From positions 3,326,501 to 3,390,500 of the forward strand of contig NZ_CP054021.1 in assembly GCF_005862305.2 (NCBI RefSeq): DNA of 64,000 bases, read 5' to 3'. A program made the position numbers and the translations under genes. Every line of letters starts with the position of its first letter. Position 1 is the first letter of the stretch. The notes beneath the pieces are model-generated. The model worked only from the letters and a program-made list of their open reading frames with translations. It did no database searches and was not told the DNA's origin. Below, one piece after another: positions 37,210-46,015 of the stretch. The DNA comes from Rhizobium indicum (GTDB lineage: Bacteria > Pseudomonadota > Alphaproteobacteria > Rhizobiales > Rhizobiaceae).

Positions 37210-37707
37210 CTAGCCGCCAGACGGTTGCAGGCGAAGTGTCAGCTCCGGAAGCCGGCGCCAATGATAAAGCACGTCAGGCTCCCGTTCTTCGTTGTCGGCG
37301 CCATCGGTCTCCTCTTCGGCGGTAAAACCGTGCCGTTCGTAGAAGCTGCGAGCGCCTGCATTACGCTTAAACGTCCAGAGCCTGATCTCGTTCATCTCCT
37401 CCTTGGCGCAGCCGAGGAGGGAAGAGCCGATACCCATGCCCTGGAAACCGGGGAGAACGTAAAGCTGCTCTATCCAGTTGTCGCCATAGGCGATGACGCC
37501 GACCAGCCGGTTGCCCATGGCAGCACCAAGGATGGTGCAGTTCGGCAGCAGATGCATGCGCCAGTACTGCTCCTCTTCCTCGGGCGTATGCACATCCGGC
37601 AGCCAAGGCAGCCGTTGCCACAGGGCGACACGTCTGATTCCGGCCGCGGCTTGCATGTGATCGGCCGTGAGCGCCACGATTTCAGGTTCCGTCAGGGCGT
37701 CGTCCAT
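37210..37707 (-). CDS. GNAT-family N-acetyltransferase, last gene of the zinc operon
   Basis: 165 residues. GNAT core: GNRLVGVIAYGDNWIEQLYVLPGFQGMGIGSSLLGCAKEEMNEIRLWTFKRNAGARSFYERHGF, with acetyl-CoA loop Q-GMGIG. Follows the WD40 gene by 15 bases on the same strand and is thus part of the GTPase-WD40-GNAT unit downstream of the Zur-like box. Its substrate and its connection with zinc are unknown. A TTG nine bases upstream of the ATG is a weaker start choice. Confidence 0.85.
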   Translation of the reverse strand: MDDALTEPEIVALTADHMQAAAGIRRVALWQRLPWLPDVHTPEEEEQYWRMHLLPNCTILGAAMGNRLVGVIAYGDNWIEQLYVLPGFQGMGIGSSLLGCAKEEMNEIRLWTFKRNAGARSFYERHGFTAEEETDGADNEEREPDVLYHWRRLPELTLRLQPSGG

Positions 37708-37722
37708 TGCCGGCAACGGGTC

Positions 37723-38712
37723 TCAAGCCGAAATATCGATGACGCCGCAATCGCCGGCTTCGGAGCCGAAGGCGAGAAGCTTGCCGTTTTTGCTCCAGCT
37801 CATCGCCGTGATCGCGCCCTTGCCGGGTCGGCGCAGCAGCGCTTCCTTGCTGTCGGCGATGCGCACGGCGAGGATCATGCCGTCGATGAAGCCGATGGCG
37901 AGAATGTCCTCGAGCGGATGGAATTTCACCGCGGTTGCCATGATATTGGCGCGGGTGCCGAGCTCCAGCGGCGCCTTGCCCATCGGCCCGTCCTTGCCCT
38001 GGAAGGGCCAGACGATTGCCGCAGGCGCGCCCGAAGACGCGAGCCACTTGCCCTTGACCGACCAGGAGAGCGATTTCACCTTGGAGGGGTAGCCGGTCAT
38101 GCGCATGTGACGGGCTTCGGTGCCGGGCTTGATGTCGAGCTTCCAGCCGTGCAGTGCGTTTTCCTGCATCGAGGTGACGAGGAAATTGCCATCCGGCGAG
38201 AAGGTGACGCCAGTATGTGCACCCTTCCATTCCAGATCGACCGGCTTGGCGTTCATGCCGATCCAGTGCAGCGACACACCGTTGTAGCGCGCCGCGGCGA
38301 TGCGCAGCCCCTTCGGCGCAAAGGCAAGGCCTTCGACGGTGCGCTCCTCGGGGAATTCCTTGGTCGTGCCATCGGCAAGGCGAACCAGCGAACTCTTGCC
38401 GTAGGAGTAGGCAACGGCGCCCTGCGGGCCGGCTGCGACTTGCGAAATCCATTTTCGCGGCGCGGTCGCGATCTCGCTGACGCTGCCGTCGGCGGCAATG
38501 CGCAGCACCTTGCCGTCTTCGCCGCCCGAAATCAGGCTCTCGCTGTAGGGATCGCGGATCGCGGTGAGCATGCCCTGGTGGGCTTCGGAAACCCTGTCGC
38601 CGCCGTCCAGCCGGTGGAATGTACCGTTTGCGCTTGCGAAGAAGGGAACATCACCTAAAAATTCGACGGCCAGAACGTGGCCGTCGAGATCAAGCGGTGC
38701 AACTGTCGGCAT
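37723..38712 (-). CDS. WD40-repeat protein of the zinc-GTPase operon
   Basis: 329 residues made of repeated ~40-residue beta-blade units, for example LISGGEDGKVLRIAADG, GVTFSPDGNFLVTSMQENAL, SLSWSVKGKWLASSGAP and AMSWSKNGKLLAFGSEAGD, i.e. a seven-bladed beta-propeller. No signal peptide or catalytic motif: probably a cytoplasmic scaffold. The start codon shares one base with the stop of the upstream GTPase gene (TAATG), so the two are translationally coupled. Similar WD40 genes next to COG0523 GTPases occur in Rhizobiales, but I know of no assigned function. Confidence 0.88.
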   Translation of the reverse strand: MPTVAPLDLDGHVLAVEFLGDVPFFASANGTFHRLDGGDRVSEAHQGMLTAIRDPYSESLISGGEDGKVLRIAADGSVSEIATAPRKWISQVAAGPQGAVAYSYGKSSLVRLADGTTKEFPEERTVEGLAFAPKGLRIAAARYNGVSLHWIGMNAKPVDLEWKGAHTGVTFSPDGNFLVTSMQENALHGWKLDIKPGTEARHMRMTGYPSKVKSLSWSVKGKWLASSGAPAAIVWPFQGKDGPMGKAPLELGTRANIMATAVKFHPLEDILAIGFIDGMILAVRIADSKEALLRRPGKGAITAMSWSKNGKLLAFGSEAGDCGVIDISA

Positions 38713-39824
38713 TAGGCGGCTGCCTCGCAGGCCTTGAAGGAGGTTTCGAGCTTCTCGCGGTCGAGTTCGCGGCCGATGAAGACGAGACGGCTCTCGTGCT
38801 TTTCGCCTTCCTTCCACGGCCGCTGATGGTCGCCCTCGATGATCATGTGCACACCCTGAACGACGTAGCGCTCGGGATCGTCCTTGAAGGCGATGATGCC
38901 CTTGAGACGCAGAATATTCGGCCCCTGCGTCTGGGTGATCTTCTGGATCCAGGGGAAGAAGCGCTCCGGGTTCATCTGGCCGCCGCGCAGCGACACCGAC
39001 TGCACCGTCACATCGTGGATCGCCGACATCGCGCCATGGTGATGGGCGCCATGGTGATGATGGTCGTGGCCGTGCTCATCATGCTGATGACCGTGATGAT
39101 CGTGATCATGGTCATGATGGTCGTGATCGCAATCGGGGCCGCAGACATGGTCGTCATGGCCGTGCTCGAGGAAATGCGGATCGTTTTCGAGCGCGCGCTC
39201 CAGGTTGAAGGCGCCCTGATCAAGCACGCGGGCGAGATCGACGCCGGAGCGGCTGGTCTTGTAGACGCGGGCGGCCGGGTTGATGGCGCGGACGATATCC
39301 TCGATCACATCAAGTTCTTCCGGGGTCACGAGGTCGCTCTTGTTGATGATGACGACGTCGGCGAAGGCGATCTGGTCTTCTGCCTCGCGGCTGTCCTTCA
39401 GGCGCAGCGGCAGGTGCTTGGCATCGACGAGGGCGACGACGGCGTCGAGCTCGGTCTTGGCGCGCACATCGTCATCCATGAAGAAGGTCTGGGCGACTGG
39501 CACCGGGTCAGCAAGGCCCGTCGTCTCGACGATGATGCCATCGAAGCGGCCGGGGCGGCGCATCAGGCCTTCAACGACGCGGATCAGGTCGCCGCGTACC
39601 GTGCAACAGACGCAGCCATTGTTCATCTCGTAGATTTCTTCGTCCGACTCGACAATCAGGTCGTTATCGATGCCGATTTCGCCGAATTCATTGACGATGA
39701 CCGCATATTTCTTGCCGTGATTTTCGGAGAGGATGCGGTTGAGCAATGTCGTCTTGCCGGCACCGAGGTAACCGGTGAGCACGGTAACGGGAATGGGCTT
39801 CTGGGTGGAGATCGCGTCGGTCAT
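38712..39824 (-). CDS. COG0523 (CobW/ZigA/ZNG1-type) GTPase with His-rich metal tract
   Basis: 370 residues. G3E GTPase: Walker [10 protein letters not shown] at residues 18-26, the metal motif GCVCC (C71, C73, C74), guanine-specificity NKSD and switch region ETTGLADP. A tract of about 45 residues (~219-266) is almost all His/Asp/Glu/Gly and includes CGPDC, a zinc-buffering insert. The C-terminal CobW_C domain ends the protein. This is a predicted zinc metallochaperone used during zinc shortage. It is the first gene of a three-gene unit and is preceded by a Zur-like box. The codon-repetitive His tract also creates large false reading frames on the opposite strand. Confidence 0.93.
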   Translation of the reverse strand: MTDAISTQKPIPVTVLTGYLGAGKTTLLNRILSENHGKKYAVIVNEFGEIGIDNDLIVESDEEIYEMNNGCVCCTVRGDLIRVVEGLMRRPGRFDGIIVETTGLADPVPVAQTFFMDDDVRAKTELDAVVALVDAKHLPLRLKDSREAEDQIAFADVVIINKSDLVTPEELDVIEDIVRAINPAARVYKTSRSGVDLARVLDQGAFNLERALENDPHFLEHGHDDHVCGPDCDHDHHDHDHDHHGHQHDEHGHDHHHHGAHHHGAMSAIHDVTVQSVSLRGGQMNPERFFPWIQKITQTQGPNILRLKGIIAFKDDPERYVVQGVHMIIEGDHQRPWKEGEKHESRLVFIGRELDREKLETSFKACEAAA

Positions 39825-39928
39825 GAGAACCTCTAGGATTAGGCGTGCGGCCGAGCGGCTTTGGATCGGCTGCTTGAACGGTTGGTCTCATATAATGGCT
39901 TGAGCGTGGCAGTTCAAAGGGTTTTATA

Positions 39929-39945
39929 ATGTTATAAGATCACAT
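39929..39945. promoter_or_regulatory. Zur-like box upstream of the zinc GTPase operon
   Basis: ATGTTATAAGATCACAT matches 14 of 16 defined positions of the alphaproteobacterial Zur palindrome ATGTTATA-N-TATAACAT. It lies about 105 bases upstream of the GTPase start codon in the gap behind the creatininase-family gene. Zinc-replete repression by Zur is the expected effect. The zur gene itself is not in the window. Confidence 0.65.
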
Positions 39946-39969
39946 CGTTTGCGCGGCGCAGGCCCACCT

Positions 39970-40758
39970 TCACCGGAGCTGTTCGACGTCGAAGGCATCG
40001 ACATCTTCGAGCAGTTCCGTCAGTCCCTTCACCGCATGGGTAATCAGTGCCTCACCCTTCTCTGCCGTCGCGGCCGCGGCGTTGCCCGCAGCGCCTTGCG
40101 TGTTGAGATCCGACATCTTCCAGCCAAAGGCGTGCGGCCCGTAGGCGCGCAGATGCTTGAAGCGCACGGCGAATTCCGTCTGTCGCGAGGAAAAGTCCGC
40201 CGCCTTCGCCATATCCACCTTATCGGGATGAAGCGCCAGCATCACCGAGGTCTCGATATCGCCGCCATGGATGCCGATCGCCTTTTCCTCCGGCGTGACC
40301 ACGCCATCCGGCGCGCCGAAACGGGTCCAGCTCGTCGCCACCGCCAGCATGGCAAAGCGGACCCGCGCCTCGGTCGCGACAATGGTCATGACGGGCGAAT
40401 TGCCGCCATGGGCGTTCAGCATCACGAATTTGCCGATGCCCTGCTTTGCCAGCCCCTCGGCGATGCCGAGCCAGCGGTTTACCGCTTCGTCGAAGGCAAG
40501 CGTCTTCGTTCCTTCAACATCCATATGCTCTATGGAATAGCCGACAGATTCGGCGGGCAGGAAGGTGACCGGCAGGCCGGCGGGCAAGGCCATCTTCAAT
40601 CGTCCGGCGATACCTTCGGCAATCAGGGTGTCGGTTTCGAAGGGCAGATGAGGGCCGTGCTGTTCGTGGGCGCCGAGCGGCAACACGGCGATCAGATGGC
40701 GCCCGTCAGGTGCAAAGGCCGGGTTGCTGTCCTCGAAGCGCGGCGAAGGCGTCATCAT
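39970..40758 (-). CDS. Creatininase-family amidohydrolase
   Basis: 262 residues with the metal-binding motifs of the creatininase/MftE family: LPLGAHEQHGPHLPFETDT near the N-terminus, VMLNAHGGNSPVM and IGIHGGDIETSVML (His, Asp, Glu metal ligands). Members cleave cyclic amides or peptides or serve in cofactor synthesis; no specific substrate is implied. Lies upstream of the GTPase gene in the same direction, but the Zur box and about 145 bases in between suggest separate control. Convergence is absent; the MarR gene is divergent. Confidence 0.9.
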   Translation of the reverse strand: MMTPSPRFEDSNPAFAPDGRHLIAVLPLGAHEQHGPHLPFETDTLIAEGIAGRLKMALPAGLPVTFLPAESVGYSIEHMDVEGTKTLAFDEAVNRWLGIAEGLAKQGIGKFVMLNAHGGNSPVMTIVATEARVRFAMLAVATSWTRFGAPDGVVTPEEKAIGIHGGDIETSVMLALHPDKVDMAKAADFSSRQTEFAVRFKHLRAYGPHAFGWKMSDLNTQGAAGNAAAATAEKGEALITHAVKGLTELLEDVDAFDVEQLR

Positions 40759-40843
40759 CCGGTGGTTGCCTCTTGTTTATGACGAGATCCTGAGCAATGT
40801 CATATCGCAGCGGCGTCGGGGCTTAAAGATCAAAGGGATGGCT

Positions 40844-41356
40844 ATGGGAAAGAAGCACAAGGACGGCAAAAAGAACAAGTCCAAGAAGAAGGACCAGACC
40901 GAGTATACGCTCGTCGATCTCTCTCCGGCGCTCACCCAGGCGGCGCGTTCCATGCGGACGGTGCTTTCGCGCAACCTGCTCGAAAGCGGCCTCTATGCCG
41001 GCCAGGACGGCGTCATTCTCTCGCTTGCCGAGAGCGACGGCATGACGGCCGGCGGCCTTGCCCAGAAGCTCGGGGTCAAGGCGCCGACGATGACGCGCAC
41101 GATCGGCCGCATGGAGGCGCAGGGCTTTCTCGAGCGCAAGCCCGATGCGGAAGATGCCCGCCTCACCAAGGTCTATCTCACCGAACTCGGCCGCGGCAGC
41201 GTGCAGGGGATCGAGATGGCGGCCTCGGCCTGCGACAGGCTGGCGACGCAGGAATTCTCCGAAAAGGAAATCCGCAATCTCGTCCGCCTGCTGAAGGCGA
41301 TCGATGCCAATCTGCAGGCCGAAGCCATTCATATCGAAGAACCGGACGAAGACTGA
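40844..41356 (+). CDS. MarR-family transcriptional regulator
   Basis: 170 residues. A Lys-rich N-terminus (MGKKHKDGKKNKSKKKDQTEY) precedes a winged helix domain: LSRNLLESGLYAGQDGVILSLAESDGMTAGGLAQKLGVKAPTMTRTIGRMEAQGFLERKPDAEDARLTKVYLT, with the MarR 'DxRxxxVxLT' wing. The unusually basic tail at the start may aid DNA binding. AAAGGGA precedes the ATG by 6 bases; the in-frame ATG at 40838 is also possible. Divergent from the creatininase-family gene (gap about 85 bases) and followed by a LacI gene. Its target is not known. Confidence 0.9.
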   Translation: MGKKHKDGKKNKSKKKDQTEYTLVDLSPALTQAARSMRTVLSRNLLESGLYAGQDGVILSLAESDGMTAGGLAQKLGVKAPTMTRTIGRMEAQGFLERKPDAEDARLTKVYLTELGRGSVQGIEMAASACDRLATQEFSEKEIRNLVRLLKAIDANLQAEAIHIEEPDED

Positions 41357-41473
41357 AATTTCCCTGAAAGACGAATTGCTTCCACCGATTAAATCTTTTA
41401 ATTAAACATTTTAAGGGCCGCGCCGGTTTGCTGGCGGGGTCTTGCTGCTTACGTGCTGCCTGGAGGAGGACAC

Positions 41474-42496
41474 GTGGTCCAGAAGATCAAGCTTTCGACA
41501 ATCGCCGAAACGCTCGGCATTTCAACGGCGACCGTATCGCTCGCCTTACGCGACAGTCCGCTCGTCGCCGGCAATACCCGGGAGAAGATCAAGGAACAGG
41601 CGCGCGCGCTCGGCTATATCTACAATCGCCGCGCCGCCAGCCTTCGGACCTCGCGCTCCGGCATCATCGGCGTCGTCGTACACGACATCATGAACCCCTT
41701 CTACGGGGAGATCCTGAAGGCGATCGAAAGCGAGCTCGACCGCAGCCGCCACACCTTCATCCTTTCCAACCATTACGACAATGTCGAGAAGCAGCGTACC
41801 TTCATCGAGACGCTGCTGCAGCTCGGCGGCGACGGCGTCATCATGTCGCCGGCGATCGGTACGCCGCCGGAAGACGTGCAACTGGCGGAAGACAACGGCA
41901 TGCCGGCGATCCTGGTCGCCCGCTCGATGGAAGGGCAGGACCTGCCGACCTATCGCGGCGACGACAGCTACGGCATCTCGCTTGCCACCAACCACCTGAT
42001 CGGCCTCGGTCATCGCTCGATCGCCATGATCGGCGGCACGGACCAGACATCCACCGGCCGCGATCGCTACCAGGGCTATGTCAATTCGCTGCGCAAGGCC
42101 GGCATCGAGGTCGATCCGAACCTGCGCATTCCCGGTCCGCGCTCGAAACAGGGCGGTTTCGAAGCTGCAGTGCATTTCCTTTCGCTGCCGCAGAAACCGA
42201 CCGCAGCCGTTTGCTGGAACGATCTCGTGGCGATCGGTCTGATGAACGGCATTGCGCGCGCCGGCCTGGTGCCGGGACGCGATATTTCCGTCACCGGCTA
42301 CGACGATCTCGAGGAGGCGTCGATCGCTACGCCTGCGCTAACGACCGTCTGGAACGGTCAGGCCGAGGTCGGGCGCCTGGCCGCCCGGGCGCTGCTCGAT
42401 CGCCTTGCCGGCAGTCATGAGCCTGACGGTATGCATCTGATCAAGCCGGAAATGCGCATTCGCCAGTCCACCAGTCCCCATCGGCCGCGCGCCTGA
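41474..42496 (+). CDS. LacI-family transcriptional regulator
   Basis: 340 residues. Helix-turn-helix KLSTIAETLGISTATVSLALRDSP, hinge RALGYIYNRRAASLRTSRSG, then the sugar-sensor domain (GIIGVVVHDIMNPFYGEIL, TGYDDLEEASIATPALTTVW). Start judged to be GTG at 41474, 7 bases after GGAGG (41462-41466); an upstream ATG at 41453 would have no ribosome site in proper spacing. It precedes a 2-hydroxyacid dehydrogenase by 29 bases, so they form a unit. The upstream gap contains a TTTAATTAAA palindrome (41397-41406) in an AT-rich stretch. Confidence 0.9.
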   Translation: MVQKIKLSTIAETLGISTATVSLALRDSPLVAGNTREKIKEQARALGYIYNRRAASLRTSRSGIIGVVVHDIMNPFYGEILKAIESELDRSRHTFILSNHYDNVEKQRTFIETLLQLGGDGVIMSPAIGTPPEDVQLAEDNGMPAILVARSMEGQDLPTYRGDDSYGISLATNHLIGLGHRSIAMIGGTDQTSTGRDRYQGYVNSLRKAGIEVDPNLRIPGPRSKQGGFEAAVHFLSLPQKPTAAVCWNDLVAIGLMNGIARAGLVPGRDISVTGYDDLEEASIATPALTTVWNGQAEVGRLAARALLDRLAGSHEPDGMHLIKPEMRIRQSTSPHRPRA

Positions 42497-42525
42497 ACCA
42501 CGACCGCCATCCAAGAGGAAAAGCC

Positions 42526-43482
42526 ATGTCCCGCATCGCCATTCTCGTTCCTGGGAAGATACACGAGCGTGTTCTCGAAAGGTTGAAGGATCGTTTTGAG
42601 ATTATCGCCGTCCCGCGCGAGGAGAAGCTTGCGCTCGACGGCGAGATTGCCGGCCGCATCCGCGGCGTCGCCGTATCCGGTTCCTTCCCGGGCGCCTGGA
42701 TGGACCAGCTGCCGCATGCCGAAGTGATCGCCAATTTCGGGGTCGGTTATGACGGCGTCGATGTGAAACATGCCGCCGAAAAAGGCATTGTCGTCACCAA
42801 TACGCCTGATGTGCTGAACGATGAGGTCGCCGACACGGCGATCGGCTTGCTGCTGAACACGGTGCGCGAGTTGCCGCGGGCCGAAGCATGGCTGCGTGCC
42901 GGCAACTGGAAGCCGGGCACGGCCTATCCGCTGTCACGTTTCTCGCTCAAGGGCCGCCATGTCGGGCTTTACGGCCTCGGCCGCATCGGCCTCGAAATCG
43001 CCAAGCGGCTAGAGCCGTTCAAGGTCAAGATCAGTTATCACACGCGTTCGCGTCATGCCGATGTGCCCTATGATTATCACCCGACGTTGAAGGGGCTGGC
43101 GGACGCGGTGGATACGCTGATCGCCATCGTTCCGAAGACGCCGCAGACGCACAAGACGATCGATGCCGATATTCTGGCAGCACTCGGCCCTGACGGCATT
43201 CTCGTCAATGTCGGCCGCGGCTGGACGGTGGACGAGGAGGCGCTGAGTGCCGCGCTTGCTTCCGGCGCGCTCGGCGCTGCCGGTCTGGACGTCTTCTATG
43301 AAGAGCCGACCGTGCCGGCCGACCTGCTGGAACCGACCAATGCCGTGCTGCTACCGCACGTCGCCTCCGCGTCCGTGCCGACACGCAATGCAATGGCCGA
43401 TCTCGTCGCCGACAATCTCATTGCCTGGTTCGAGAAGGGTGCGGCGCTGACGCCGGTGCCGGAGACGCCACAGAAGGCTTAG
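42526..43482 (+). CDS. D-2-hydroxyacid dehydrogenase (glyoxylate/hydroxypyruvate reductase-like)
   Basis: 318 residues. Catalytic N-terminal domain, then the NAD(P) Rossmann motif HVGLYGLGRIGLEIAKRL, the signature LVNVGRGWTVDEEAL (Arg near the active site), and a catalytic His in LLPHVASASV, with Glu in DVFYEEP. Preference for NADPH versus NADH is not certain: the residue after the third Rossmann strand (YHTRSR) hints at NADPH. In the unit with the LacI regulator, it may belong to sugar-acid or glyoxylate metabolism. RBS GAGGA before ATG. Confidence 0.92.
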   Translation: MSRIAILVPGKIHERVLERLKDRFEIIAVPREEKLALDGEIAGRIRGVAVSGSFPGAWMDQLPHAEVIANFGVGYDGVDVKHAAEKGIVVTNTPDVLNDEVADTAIGLLLNTVRELPRAEAWLRAGNWKPGTAYPLSRFSLKGRHVGLYGLGRIGLEIAKRLEPFKVKISYHTRSRHADVPYDYHPTLKGLADAVDTLIAIVPKTPQTHKTIDADILAALGPDGILVNVGRGWTVDEEALSAALASGALGAAGLDVFYEEPTVPADLLEPTNAVLLPHVASASVPTRNAMADLVADNLIAWFEKGAALTPVPETPQKA

Positions 43483-43546
43483 GTGGTTGGCACGGCGGAC
43501 GATGCTTGCCAAGTAACGGATATGGCGCTTCGCCGACGCCGCGCCT

Positions 43547-44326
43547 TCAGGCGATCGCCTGCACTGACATGACCGGCAGCTTGGCCGCGGCATAGCTGCG
43601 GACGGCGTCGCCAAAAGCGGCGAACAGCTGGTTCGAAGACTTGTCGGTTTCAGCCCAATATTCGGGATGCCATTGCACGCCGACGGCGAAGGCCTTGGCG
43701 TCGATAACGGAAACGGCCTCCACCGTGCCGTCTTCGGCGATGGCTTCCACCTGTAGGCGTGGGGCGGTTCTGGCGATTGCCTGGCGATGCAGGGAATTCA
43801 CGCGGATCTCGCCCGGACCGAGAATGCCTGCAATGCAGGAGCCTTCCTTGACATGGACGGTCTGGCGAATGGCGTACATGCCGTCCCGGTCGACGCCTTC
43901 TGGCCGGCGGTGGTCCCAGATGCCGGGTTGCTCCTGGATCTCGCTTGCCAGCGAGCCGCCGAGGGCGACGTTCAGCTCCTGGATGCCGCGGCAGATGGCA
44001 AGCAGCGGGATGGCGCGGTCGATGGCGCGGCGGATGAGCGGCAGGCTGGTGGCGTCACGGGCGGGGTCGAACGGGCCGTCCTTGTCATTCGCCTCGGTAC
44101 CGTAGAGCGAGGGATGAACATTGCTGGCCGAGCCGGAGACCAGCAGACCGTCGACGCGGTCGAGGATCGCATCGGTATCGTAGCCCTCCTCGAAAGCGGG
44201 GATGATGAAGGCCATGACACCGGATGCGTTCAATGCGGCGCGCAGATATTGATGCTGCACGGCATGCCAGGTCGCGCCGTCGAAGCTACGGATATCGGCA
44301 GGAATGGCAACGATCGGTTTCGTCAT
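43547..44326 (-). CDS. Class I glutamine-amidotransferase-like hydrolase (peptidase C26, PuuD type)
   Basis: 259 residues. The catalytic Cys lies in PLLAICRGIQELNVALGG (nucleophile elbow CRG), with the later His-x-Glu in VGVQWHPEYW, as in gamma-glutamyl-GABA hydrolase (PuuD). Substrate-related features such as DGLLVSGSASNVHPSLYG are also present. Likely hydrolyses gamma-glutamyl amides. Start at ATG 44326 following GGGG; an in-frame extension to 44431 is unsupported. Convergent with the dehydrogenase gene. Confidence 0.9.
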   Translation of the reverse strand: MTKPIVAIPADIRSFDGATWHAVQHQYLRAALNASGVMAFIIPAFEEGYDTDAILDRVDGLLVSGSASNVHPSLYGTEANDKDGPFDPARDATSLPLIRRAIDRAIPLLAICRGIQELNVALGGSLASEIQEQPGIWDHRRPEGVDRDGMYAIRQTVHVKEGSCIAGILGPGEIRVNSLHRQAIARTAPRLQVEAIAEDGTVEAVSVIDAKAFAVGVQWHPEYWAETDKSSNQLFAAFGDAVRSYAAAKLPVMSVQAIA

Positions 44327-44472
44327 ATCAGCCCCAGTCAAAATCTTTGTGCTCGTCGTTTCTTCCGCCTGAACGGCCGTCAAGTCAACGCTTGGCTGTA
44401 TCAGGTGGCAAAATTGCGAGGGAAGCGGCACCCTGCCTTCCCGGCTTACGGCTAAGCCGCTGATTCTGATAG

Positions 44473-45726
<1,254 letters not shown>

Positions 45727-45755
45727 GCTTTCCGCCGTCGACGCGTGCGCAATAA

Positions 45756-45785
45756 CAAAACCCCGGATCTCCATCCGGGGTTTTG
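45756..45785. terminator. Bidirectional terminator after the TRAP binding-protein gene
   Basis: 13-bp perfect stem (45756-45768 with 45773-45785) with a 4-base loop, a T-run on one side and an A-run on the other. It closes the TRAP binding-protein gene and could end transcription from the permease side. Confidence 0.92.
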
Positions 45786-45797
45786 CTTTTGCTGGAC

Positions 45798-46015
45798 TAG
45801 AGCCTTTCCGGGTTAGATTGAAGCATTCTGTTGGCTCAAACGCAGTCGGATGGTCGACCGGCCCGTTTCAGCCAACCCGAAGGGCCGGGCATCTTTCCGC
45901 CAGAGCAAAGGCGATCGGCTCGGACGTACCAAGGGGTATGCCCGTCGCCAATCGCCTCTGCCCTGACGAAAACCTGCTCCGGCAGAATGCTGCAATCTAA
46001 CCCGGAAAGGCTCTA
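45798..46015. repeat. 218-bp element with 33-bp terminal inverted repeats
   Basis: Left end 45798-45830 and right end 45983-46015 are reverse complements over 33 bases with one mismatch. The interior includes further short inverted pieces such as GGCTC...; there is no coding frame and no transposase. The right arm contains the stop codon (46013-46015) of the TRAP large permease. It resembles a MITE or mosaic repeat, but I see no target-site duplication. Confidence 0.75.

Noticed and set aside
37054..38658. 534-codon frame on the plus strand across cysE, GNAT and WD40 genes
   Set aside because: Composition artefact antisense to three confident genes.
45798..46015. Insertion sequence
   Set aside because: Inverted ends but no transposase and no clear target duplication; recorded as a repeat only.
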